Assembly (NCBI GenBank): GCA_024236375.1
Contig: JACKKP010000005.1
Location: forward strand, 1-64,000
Reading direction: 5' to 3'
Length of the DNA stretch: 64,000 bases
Source: Rickettsiaceae bacterium
GTDB lineage: Bacteria > Pseudomonadota > Alphaproteobacteria > Rickettsiales > Rickettsiaceae
The position numbers were made by a program, and so were the translations under genes. This document shows, piece after piece, positions 26,268 through 36,700 of this stretch. Every line of letters begins with the position of its first letter. Position 1 is the first letter of the stretch. The notes under the pieces are model-generated. The model was not told where the DNA came from, ran no database searches, and worked only from the letters and a program-made list of their open reading frames with translations.

Positions 26268-27444
26268 TCATATTACTTTTAATATTAAGATCATCACCAT
26301 TTTTTAGCCTTGGTAATCCAGCTAATTTTCTTTTTTCATTAATTGTCATAAAATCCGCCTTAGAGATTTTATTCCATAAGGCTTCACGCCTTTCACTCAA
26401 GGCAGAAATAGAGTCTTTATCAAAATCAATTGTGAGGTCTTCTTGATACCAATAAGATAGCCAGCCACTTAATGCATCAGCATATTTATCTAGCAAAGGT
26501 ATGATATTTTCTTCCCATAGAGCAAGACGTGCTTCTTGCATATTACTATATGTGTTATCACCATTAATTCCCAAAAGTTGCGGTGGAATATTAAAAGCAA
26601 TTGCGATATCGCGTGCTACTGAATCTTTTAATTCAATAAATTTCTCAAATTTTTCTGAATGACTAATTTCTTGCCATTTAAGCCCTCCTTCCAAAATGAG
26701 AGGTTTACCAGAATTATTACTACCACTAAAATTCTCATAAAATTGTTCTTTCAACCTTTCAAATTGCTCCTCACTCAAATATCCTTCACCATTTTCAAAC
26801 ATCAAAGTACCACTTGGTCTGATAGAATTATTTAACAGTGATTTATTCCAATTTAATATTTTTTTATATAATTTGACTGATGAAGCTGCCGCAGAAAGCG
26901 CAGATAAACCATGTTGAGAATTATTAGGATTATAACTTTTTAAATGTAAAATTTGCGATCTGCTATTATGCTGGCTTGCTTCATATATTTTTACAGAATC
27001 GCCAATTGTAACTTTATATTGCATCACTTTATTATCTTTGGATAAAGATACATTTAAAGGATGAATATTATATAATTTGAATTTTTTATTACCATTATCA
27101 TAATTAATAATCATATAACTATCGCCATAAAGCAGTAAGTTAGAGAGATTTTCAATAAAAAAGTCTGCACCAGAGTTTTCAAAATTAGGTTGTTTTAATA
27201 ATTTCATTGCAGGATGCTCTGACACTATTTTATGTTGAGCTTTACAATTTACTATCACTTGCCACGGTACATGACTTGCAGAAGTAGCAATTAAGCTAAT
27301 ACATCTATGTATTATTGCATTATCTTTATAAGATTCTGCTCCCACATATTCTTGATCTTTCAAATCATAAAAAGGAAAATTAAGACCGATTTGAGATTTT
27401 TTAGTGTATATTTTTTTTATTTTGCGCAAGTATGATAAAACCAT
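26248..27444 (-). CDS. HK97-type phage/GTA portal protein
   Basis: This 398-residue portal protein would form the ring through which DNA enters a capsid. Recognisable family segments are AIIHRCISLIATSASHVPW, HPAMKLLKQPN, LSNLLLYGDSYMIINYDN, HLKSYNPNNSQHGLSALSAA and FNIPPQLLGINGDNTYSNMQEARLALWEENIIPLLD. The frame is intact and of normal length. It is the first gene of the three-gene unit. No capsid, protease or tail gene accompanies it, which is typical of scattered GTA remnants in Rickettsiales. Confidence 0.92.
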   Translation of the reverse strand: MVLSYLRKIKKIYTKKSQIGLNFPFYDLKDQEYVGAESYKDNAIIHRCISLIATSASHVPWQVIVNCKAQHKIVSEHPAMKLLKQPNFENSGADFFIENLSNLLLYGDSYMIINYDNGNKKFKLYNIHPLNVSLSKDNKVMQYKVTIGDSVKIYEASQHNSRSQILHLKSYNPNNSQHGLSALSAAASSVKLYKKILNWNKSLLNNSIRPSGTLMFENGEGYLSEEQFERLKEQFYENFSGSNNSGKPLILEGGLKWQEISHSEKFEKFIELKDSVARDIAIAFNIPPQLLGINGDNTYSNMQEARLALWEENIIPLLDKYADALSGWLSYWYQEDLTIDFDKDSISALSERREALWNKISKADFMTINEKRKLAGLPRLKNGDDLNIKSNMNETDLR

Positions 27445-27606
27445 TCTCTTAACATTTTATTTATTAACGAAAGTAAGATGTTTATAACACTACAATAAAT
27501 AAGCACTAATTAAATAAAGCGAAATATTTTAATGAAATCTCTTTCCAAATAAACTATGATGACTTAAAATCTAATTGATAAAATACAAATTAAACTTATA
27601 AATTAT

Positions 27607-28242
27607 ATGTACGGACCCTTAATAGAATTGGCCATTTTTGGAATAGTAGCTTTTTTAATTATCAATAAATTATTATCAAGCTTAGGCAACACTAACGAAG
27701 AAGATTCTAAAAATAGACCATCTTTTTTTGGAGAAAATGATACCATAAAAGATGTCACTGCAAGATCAACTGTAAAAGATGTAACCACAAATCATAATAA
27801 TATTACTCCAGTAGATTTAAAAGAGATTATTTTAAAAGACCATGAACAAGAGATACAACAAGGACTACAAGAAGCAATAACAAAAATCCCAAATTTAAAT
27901 ATTAGAAAATTTCTATTAAGTGCTAAAAATGCATTTAAGATGATTTTAACCGCAGTTGTCAAAAATGACGAAGCTCAAATTAATGAATTAGTAGATAAGA
28001 GATATATTAGTGAATTTTTACAAACTGCTTCTAACTACATAGATAATAGCTCAAATGACTCTGTACAGGCACAAATTTCTGAAATATACACTTTTGGCAA
28101 TAATGTATTTATAAAAATACTATTTATAGGCAAAAACATTATTAAAAATAGTGATAATTTTCATGAAGAGTGGACCTTTAGTAAAAATAGTCTTGACCCA
28201 AATCCTAATTGGTACTTAACTAATATTGATAAATCAAACTAA
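27607..28242 (+). CDS. Tim44-domain protein
   Basis: This 211-residue protein has an N-terminal membrane helix (IELAIFGIVAFLIINKL). A polar linker and a C-terminal Tim44-like domain (about 85-210) follow, containing FLLSAKNAFKMILTAVVKNDEAQINELVDKRY and the closing EEWTFSKNS...W. Bacterial Tim44-like proteins are common in alphaproteobacteria and are related to the mitochondrial import motor component. In bacteria the exact role is unsettled. It is followed 6 bases later by yidD, fitting a small membrane-biogenesis unit. Confidence 0.8.
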   Translation: MYGPLIELAIFGIVAFLIINKLLSSLGNTNEEDSKNRPSFFGENDTIKDVTARSTVKDVTTNHNNITPVDLKEIILKDHEQEIQQGLQEAITKIPNLNIRKFLLSAKNAFKMILTAVVKNDEAQINELVDKRYISEFLQTASNYIDNSSNDSVQAQISEIYTFGNNVFIKILFIGKNIIKNSDNFHEEWTFSKNSLDPNPNWYLTNIDKSN

Positions 28243-28248
28243 TTTAAT

Positions 28249-28479
28249 ATGCTAAAACATATTTTGCTATTCCTAATTAAAATTTATCAATATTTTATTT
28301 CTCCTCTTTTAGGTAATAATTGTAAATTTGTTCCAAGTTGTTCTGCTTATGGAGCTCAAGCTATTAGTCATTATGGAGCTTTAAAAGGAAGTTGGTTAAT
28401 AGCTAAAAGATTATTACATTGTCACCCATTTTCTAAAAAATTTGGCTACGATCCTTTAATTTTGTTTAAAGACAAATAG
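28249..28479 (+). CDS. yidD: YidD, membrane protein insertion efficiency factor
   Basis: This 76-residue protein of the YidD family assists YidC-dependent membrane insertion. The full signature is present: IKIYQYFISPLLGNNCKFVPSCS, then a helix and RLLHCHPF. The three conserved cysteines are in place. The family normally sits beside yidC and rnpA, but here it lies between the Tim44-like gene and uvrC. The gap to the Tim44-like gene is 6 bases, so co-transcription is likely. Confidence 0.93.
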   Translation: MLKHILLFLIKIYQYFISPLLGNNCKFVPSCSAYGAQAISHYGALKGSWLIAKRLLHCHPFSKKFGYDPLILFKDK

Positions 28480-28556
28480 CGCTTCAAATAAATTATTTCT
28501 TAATTTCTTGATCTAATAGTTTATTATTAACTTAAAGCAATAAAAAGACTGATATT

Positions 28557-30377
28557 GTGACAAATGGTAAAAAGTTAATTCAGGAATATTTAACAGATGC
28601 TCCAGATAGTCCAGGAGTCTATCAATTTCGTGATGCACAACGCAATATTTTATATATAGGGAAGGCAAAAAACATAAAAAAGCGGCTTGCTCAATATACA
28701 TTAGAACTCACACACAAGAATGAGTTAATGATAACACTTGCCCATTCTATTGAGTTTAATGTCACTGAATCAGAAGCTGAGGCGCTAATTCTTGAAGCCC
28801 AATTAATCAAAAAATTCAAACCTAAGTTCAATATTGCACTAAAAAATGATCACAACTTCCCTTATATTAAACTTAGGACTGACCATCCATATCCTCAATT
28901 AATCAAATTTAGAGGTAAGAATCTTAATGATGGTAAATTTTTTGGCCCATTTATTTCTTCCATGCAGGTGGACAAAGCATTACAAGAAATACAAAATATT
29001 TTTAAGCTACGCTCGTGTAGCGACGCTTTTTTTGCAAATCGCAACCGTCCGTGCATACAATATCAAATCAAAAAGTGTACTGCACCTTGTGTAGGAAAAA
29101 TTTCTCATGAGGATTATTTACAAACAGTAAGTGAAGCCAAAGCTTTTTTATTAGGTAAAAATACTGATTTACAAAACGAGCTAGCGCAAAAAATGCACCA
29201 ATTTAGTGCTGAGATGGAATTTGAGAAAGCAGCAGAATTACGCGACAAAATTAGAGCAATTAGTTATGTACAATTACGCTCAAACAAATCACATGGTTTA
29301 ATTGATGCAGATTTAATTGCCATTACTGCACAAAATGATAATTACTGCGTCGAATTATTTTTATATCGTAATGGTACGCCATGTGGCAACCAAGCATATT
29401 TTTTAGAGAATGTGGCTTACAATTCTATTGAAGAGGTATTAGGAGATTTTTTGATGCAATTATATCAAAATAAGACTCCTCCAAAACAATTACTTTTGAG
29501 CCATGAACTTGAGAATAATCAATTATACCTTGAAGCTCTAAGATCTTTACATAATACTAAAACTATAATTACAGTACCAAAATGTGGTAGAAAATTTGAA
29601 TTAATTCAGAATGCATTGAAAAATGCCCAGCTAGCACTTCAAAATCATTTAAAAAAATCTGCGCAAAGCACTACTAATTTAGAATTAGTGCAAAAGTTAT
29701 TTAACTTAAAACATATTCCGAACCGAATAGAAGTATATGATAATAGCCATATACAAGGCTCATTTGCAGTAGGAGCAATGATTGTAGCAGGCGTAACAGG
29801 ATTCGATAAAAAAGAATATCGTTTATTTAATATAAAAGATACATCAATCATACCAGGTTTTGGAGGCGACGATTATGCAATGTTAACAGAAGTATTAATT
29901 AGAAGACTTAAACGCTTAAAAGCTGAACCATATCGTAGACCTGATCTTATGATAATTGACGGCGGTAAAGGCCATCTCTCTACTACGATTAAAGTGATGA
30001 CTGAAATGGGTATAAATATTCCATTTGTTTGTATGTCAAAAGGAATAGAGCGCAATAGTGGCAAAGAGCAATTTCATATTCAGGGCAGAGAAAGCTTTAC
30101 TCTAGATCGTAACGAACCAGTGATGAAATATTTACAAATTCTCCGTGATGAAGCACATAATTTTGTTATCAAAAGCCACCGTAATAAACGTTCACGAGCG
30201 ATTACCAAATCTTCCTTAGACCACATTCCTGCAATAGGTGCTGCACGAAAGCAAGCTTTATTAAATTATTTTGGTTCATTTGCTGCTATTGCTGATGCAA
30301 GTATAAAAGAACTACAAAATGTCCAAGGGATTAGTAAAAAACTAGCAAAAATTATTAAAGAACATTTAAGTAATTAA
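28557..30377 (+). CDS. uvrC: UvrC, excinuclease ABC subunit C
   Basis: This 606-residue nucleotide-excision-repair nuclease makes both incisions around a UvrAB-marked lesion. Domains in order are: GIY-YIG nuclease (PGVYQF...ILYIGKAKNIKKRLAQY, residues 18-45); the UVR helix pair (EMEFEKAAELRDKI); the C-terminal RNase H-like nuclease (VYDNSHIQG and LMIIDGGKGHL); and a tandem helix-hairpin-helix (IPAIGAARKQALLNYFGS). The start is GTG at 28557; no better ATG is near. It ends the plus-strand block. Confidence 0.95.
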   Translation: MTNGKKLIQEYLTDAPDSPGVYQFRDAQRNILYIGKAKNIKKRLAQYTLELTHKNELMITLAHSIEFNVTESEAEALILEAQLIKKFKPKFNIALKNDHNFPYIKLRTDHPYPQLIKFRGKNLNDGKFFGPFISSMQVDKALQEIQNIFKLRSCSDAFFANRNRPCIQYQIKKCTAPCVGKISHEDYLQTVSEAKAFLLGKNTDLQNELAQKMHQFSAEMEFEKAAELRDKIRAISYVQLRSNKSHGLIDADLIAITAQNDNYCVELFLYRNGTPCGNQAYFLENVAYNSIEEVLGDFLMQLYQNKTPPKQLLLSHELENNQLYLEALRSLHNTKTIITVPKCGRKFELIQNALKNAQLALQNHLKKSAQSTTNLELVQKLFNLKHIPNRIEVYDNSHIQGSFAVGAMIVAGVTGFDKKEYRLFNIKDTSIIPGFGGDDYAMLTEVLIRRLKRLKAEPYRRPDLMIIDGGKGHLSTTIKVMTEMGINIPFVCMSKGIERNSGKEQFHIQGRESFTLDRNEPVMKYLQILRDEAHNFVIKSHRNKRSRAITKSSLDHIPAIGAARKQALLNYFGSFAAIADASIKELQNVQGISKKLAKIIKEHLSN

Positions 30378-30438
30378 AAACCCTTCTTGAGTAAATCCTA
30401 GAATGAATTAAAATAGCTTCATTAATTATACCTAAGGT

Positions 30439-30576
30439 TTAGTATAAAATCGTTCTCCGTTTTCGAATAACAATAGTAATTCTATTAATTTTGATAGAGC
30501 TTTTGCACGCACTGGAGTCAATATTGGTCAAAGTACTACCACCACAAGCGCCTTTCAGGCCTAACCCTACCAGCAT
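30439..30576 (-). other. Short GC-richer ORF in a 325-base gap, possible gene remnant
   Basis: The gap 30378-30702 between uvrC and the autotransporter holds a minus-strand frame that is open for about 60 codons. From its first ATG (30576) it gives 45 residues, MLVGLGLKGACGGSTLTNID then a basic tail ending KRRTILY. The base composition is richer in G+C than the surroundings. No family is recognised and no ribosome-binding site stands out. It may be the tail of a lost gene. The downstream flank carries a hairpin (30622-30660). Confidence 0.3.
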
Positions 30577-30621
30577 TAACTTGTCTTCAAAAACTACTGC
30601 TTTCGATTCAGCGGGAACTAT

Positions 30622-30660
30622 GTAAATTGAGTTGAATTAGCATAATTGAACTCAATTTAC
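30622..30660. repeat. Perfect 12-bp inverted repeat
   Basis: GTAAATTGAGTT (30622-30633) and AACTCAATTTAC (30649-30660) form a perfect stem with a 15-base loop in the gap between convergent uvrC and the autotransporter gene. There is no T-run on either strand, so it is either a weak bidirectional terminator or a mobile-element scar. Confidence 0.55.
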
Positions 30661-30702
30661 TATAGTCATCACCTGACACTCGAAAAGCCTTTTAATGAAT
30701 CT

Positions 30703-33700
30703 TTAGAAGCTAAGCTGTACTTTCAAAGAACCTTGGTGACTTATAAATTTATGCGCTTTACGGAATTCATAATTAATTAACAAATCCATATCATTATTAT
30801 TGATGTTTACACTCGTACCTAGTCTATATAATTTTCGATCAGGTGATACAGTTTTAGGGACTAATTGTATCTCATCATTAGAAGCAAGTCTTACATCAGT
30901 GGTAATTTTTCTTTGTGATATTGCATAACGCATATTAGCTACAACAGCGGGTGTTATCACAAAATCTTCATATTCAAAGTTGCGTGACAAACGTGCTCCA
31001 AATATACCATCTATTTCCATTAAACTCTCTCGAGAAAATTTTAGATTTTGTATATCTGCTCCTGTTTCAGTATAGTTTATACTACCAAGTCTGGTAACAT
31101 CTACAGCAAAAAACGGTATTAACAATATATCATTACTAAGCATTTTCTTGTAACCAAGTCCTAAAGTATCAGACATCCTTCTCTCGTCATATTTAGCCTT
31201 AGCAATTTTATTAGTAGGTGTGCTAATCCTAATCTCCTTATTACGTACTCTAGACAATCCATAAGAAAAAGTATTTTGTAGAACCCATCGTTCATTCAAA
31301 TCATATGAAAGATACAAAATGCCAGAATAAGACATATAATTAGTTCTATCTCCTTTATTTAAGTCAGTATGACGCAACTTTCCATTAGCAATACTTCCAG
31401 CAATACCAATTGATAAATTCTCATCTATTTTAGTATCAAAACCAATTATTCCACCAAAATAACTTGCCTTAAATCCTGGCTGATTTACTGTTTCTTTTTG
31501 ATTAGCTATTCCGTATAAAGGTGCAAACCATGCACCATATATTGACTCCTCGTCACCAGCACCAACGATATTAGCTAATTTTGTATCTATTATACCAGTA
31601 GTAATATTGTCAAGGGGGGCAGTAGAAGTAACTACCGCATCTGGATTACCTATTTTGTCTAATGCCTCTGTACCACCTATAGGCCCTTTATCCATAATAA
31701 TATTCACTAACTCTTGGACAAACTCATTACTCTTCATTAGAGGATCAGTGCTCCCGTCACTATCCACCATTTTGAACATATCATCGACAGCATTATTTTT
31801 AAGACTTTGATATAAAATGCCTTCTTCAGTGTCAATCGTCCACTTAGAAAGTGGATTATTAGTATTAATAGTAATATTATTTTGGTCAATAAGATAAAAA
31901 TTATCAACGCCATTACCAACAAATAAATCAAATTGCCTGATCTCGCCCGGTTGTAATACTGGTATCCCAAGAGCCTCAGTGATGTTGATTGTCATTTTAG
32001 ACGAATTAGACAAATCAATTAATGTAAACGGAGTTGCAAATTCGAAATGACCTGCATCGTTACCATCATAATAAAGATCAATAGTAATCCCACCAACCGA
32101 ATTCGGTACCTTCATAAGTGGTATTGGGTTATTATTAGCATGAGTGAAGCTACCATCAATAGTTAGAATGTTACTTCCTAAATCAAATATAGTATTATCA
32201 GTTCGTAAATTTCCTGTAAATGTGATGTTATTATCTATTCCTATTATTACAGAATTAGTATAAATTTCTGCCCCTCCGACATCTGCATTGAAGCTAATAC
32301 GCTTTGAAGGATCATTTACAGTAAAATCTACAACTTGCGCACCGCTTATAGGACGTGAAATAGTAGGCACTCCATTAAAGGTGATAATCCCCCCTTGAAT
32401 TTTAGCGTTGACCGGGGAATTACCATTAAATGTGATATAATCATTATTACTAATTAACACTTCATTACTGGCAGGAACATTTGGGTTATTGATTGTCAGT
32501 CCTTTTTCAAAAATTAAATGATTGGTACCAAATTGATTATTTGTATTTATACCAATAGCTGAATCATTAATTTCAACAATATTATTGAAATATAACTTAC
32601 CATTTTGGGTAGCATTTCCGCTGTTGACTAAATTTATACCATGTACAGCACTATTATTTATAACAACCGGACCGTTAAATATATTTATCCCTCCTGAAAC
32701 TAATATACCAGTATCAGTATTATTTATAGTGACATTTTTATTGAAAATAGGCAAAGCGTTATTTGCTTGCGTTGTATATTCAGCATGTATACCATATTTA
32801 CTATCTGCTATTGTTACATTACCGTTAAAAATGGTATTATTATTTTTCTGATATATACCAATATCTTGACTTTTGATTGTAATATCACCAGAAAATATTG
32901 CTTTATTAGTATCAACCTCATTATATTCTGAAATCTGAATTCCAGTTCCAATATATTGTTTTGTATCACTTGTGATATTAATAGATTTTTTGAATTCAAC
33001 ATTACTATTTTCTAAAAATATACCAGTGGCTTGGTTTGTTAATGTAATATCATCATAAAATATTGCTTTATGGGGTAATGGGTCAGTTAAAACGCCAGAT
33101 ACAATAATTCCATATCCCGGTACTTCGGTTGCACTCGCAATATTAACAGATTCTTGAAACTCTGCCAAGACTGGCTGATACAGCCCGATACCATAGCCTT
33201 GGTTATTGACTATATTTACAGTATCTTTGAATACTATATATTCGTCTCCTACAGATTTAATATTAGAATAAAAATTATCTACATTAACAGCTTTATTAAA
33301 TATTAACTGTGTGCTTTGCTTAGATTCTATAGCGCTAGTATTGGTAAAATTAGGACCAGGCAATGATAGATTTTCTGCATTTAAAGTTTCATTAAATACC
33401 AAATTTGAATTTGTAGATTTAATACACCCAGTAGCTTCACAATTAATTACACCATTAAATATAGCATTAGAATCTGTTGCATCTAATAAAGTAGCAAATT
33501 CTAAACTAGAGTTAGAATTATAATTGATATTTTTAAAATTAATTGCTTTGACATCAGACAATGTTATCCCAATAGCTATATTATCAGTAAATAATAAGTC
33601 GGTATTAAAGGTAACATTTGCATTTTGCCCAGTGATATTAATTCCATTACTATTACCTTCAAATACTGGTTGTTGATCAAATATTGCGGTAGCATTATTG

Positions 33701-36700
33701 ATCATAATTGCAGTACTTCCTGAGCTTGTAGCAGGTTGGTTGCTGGCCAGTGGATTAACATTATTTTTAGCTGTTACTATCCCTTTGAAATGCGCTACAG
33801 AGCCATTTTTAATTTCAATACCAGCTCTCCAAAAACCATCTACTGTTATATTATTAGCTAATAATTCTGAAGAATTATCCACTGTAAGACCCGATGAATT
33901 ACTCAGCGGCACTACTAATCTTTCTTCTAACATTTGCAGTGTATTATTGAAAGTGGCTTTAGATGAATTATCAATAATAATAGATTGATTGTGGCTACTT
34001 GTGGATACGCTACCGTCAAACACTACGTTGGAATTATTACGTACTCCAATCCCTTCACTGATTTGCTGAGGTATATTGAGCATACTAGTCCTAACCTCAC
34101 CTGCAAAATTAGCGCTAGAGTTATCATCAATATAAATACCTTGTGCCACTTTATTATAAGCAATATTACTATCTACATCTGAAATATTCTTATGATAATT
34201 ATCACTAACTGATACTACACTTGCTCCTAGTTTATTAAAATCAGCACTGGAATTATTTATTATTTTTATTCCGTAAACATATTCTTCAGATGGATCTAAA
34301 TTTGGTTCACCTAAATTAGGGCCACGGTTATTAGTGATATTAACCATCCCAGTAATAAAACGTGCATGAGAATTATCTGATATTTTAATACCATAATTAT
34401 TTTTTGTAACACTGATATTTGCAAAAGTTGGGTCTGAGCTATCAGTAATATTTACACCAATTCCTACTTTTAAATTAGTAGTATCAGTGTTAGAGATATT
34501 AACTACTTGATTAAATATAGGAGCACTTGCCCCATCCATCAATATACCAGTTGTACTATCAAAGATATTGACTATATGATTAAATACAGGAGAAGAGGCA
34601 TTAATATTTAAAGCGCTATTAGTCATCTCTCTGATCTCAACAATATCATCAAACTTTCCAGTTGCGCCTCCTGTAAAAACAATACCATCTATTGACAATG
34701 GATTCGTATTAACGACTGGACCGAAATCTTGTCTTGTAATATTAATTTTATTAAAAGAGGGGTTTGCCTTATTCTCTAAAGTAATACCTACTAAATGATC
34801 TCTAATAGCTACTTCACCTAAAAAATTGGGGGTAGCATCAGCACCAGTGATTTTTATTGCATTATCACCTACCGTTGCAATAAAGGAATCATTAAAAATT
34901 GGTGTACTGGCTCCTTCTATTACAATGCCGTCTTTGTGAAAGCGTGAAGTAACTATATGATTAAACACAGGAGAAGAATCTTGTATATATAATCCTCTAT
35001 TTAGCATCCGGGTGAGGGCTATCGTTCCATCAAATTTTCCTCTTGCTCCTGCTGTAAATGATATACCATCTGATGGAAGTGTAATAGGATTGGGATTTGG
35101 TAAGACGGTTACCAAACCTTGAGAAATTTGTATATAACCATTGAAAACTGGATTAGCTCCATCTTCTACAATAATGCTTGACAAACTATCATCAATATAT
35201 ATTTGATCTGTAAAAATTGGCGTCGCATCTACTCCACTAATTTTTATTATATTATCACTATTAAATTTACCAGATTCTATTGTATTATAAGAAGAATCTA
35301 TTTTTGTAAAAATAGGTGAACTTGAGCCTTCAATTACTATTCCATTAGTATTATTTGCAAGAGAAATCGTGCTGTTAAATAAAGGGGAAGAATCTTGTAT
35401 GTATATAGCCCTATTAGTAATATTATTGAGATATATATTAGTCCCATCAAACTTACCCGTTGCTCCACCTGTAAAAATTATACCGTCTGTTGGTGATATA
35501 GTATTATCATCAACACTAATACTTATTACATCAAAAGTAGGATTTGCCTTATCTTCTATAATGATTCCTGCTAAACTGTTCTGAATAGTTGTCTTATAAA
35601 AATCTGGCGTCGCATCTACTCCACTGACTTTTATTACATTATCACTGTTAAATTTACCAGATTCTATAATATTCAAAGATATAATTGCATTATTGAAAAT
35701 AGCATTGCTTGCCCCTTCTATGATAATGCCATTTTTATTATCTATTAAATTTATGAACTCGTTAAAGATTGGAGAAGAATCTTGAATATATATAGCTCTA
35801 TTGGTCATGTCTCGGACAGTGATATTCCCATCAAACTTACCCGTTGCTCCACCTGTAAAACTTATACCGTCTGTTGGAAGCAAGTTAATATTGCTATTAG
35901 GACCACCAGAGAGATCTTGGCTAATTGCTATATGATTGCCGAAAGAAAGGTCTGCCCCATCCCCTAAAATTATAGCGGATAAACTATTATTTATTATTAT
36001 ATCATCTACAAAACTTACCTTACTATCAGCACCAAGAATTTGAATTGAGTTATGGTTAGTAAAAACTCCAGAATTAATACTATTAGTAAAATTAATTGTA
36101 TCCTCAAATGTTACATCAGCATTTTTTATATATACATGATACTTATTATCCTGAAGCGTTAATGCACCCCGGAATAAAGCTACTGCATTTGAATTATGAG
36201 GAGGGATAGTTTTAAACCCTGTATATATATATGGTGTATCATCAATATAAATTGCCTTATCTTGTGTTGAGGATATAGATACAGAATTATCAAATGTGGT
36301 ATTACTATCCGCAACTGCTCTAATTCCTATCTGATATCCATGCAATTCTACTAGATTATTCAAATTCATATTAGTACCTGAATCAGAAATAATACCTATA
36401 TACTTCTCATTTGCTCCGGCTTGTCCAAATATAGATTGATTAAAAGTAACATTACTGGAAAAAGCATGAATACCTGCTCCACCAGAATAATTCACCTTAT
36501 TGTTAAATATCGCTGTAGAATCAAATATTCCTATTGCATGATCTAAATTGCTTCCCGGAATATTAATATTTTTTTGAAATGTTTGATTAGCACCATTACT
36601 CAATATAATACCGCTATTTTTACTTTGAAGTATATTCAAAGTAAAGTTACCGGTTAATTGAGAATTAATACCATCAATATGTAATCCAATATTATTATTG

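Noticed and set aside
30622..30660. Insertion-sequence terminal repeats
   Set aside because: The two arms are only 15 bases apart, with no transposase frame or target duplication.
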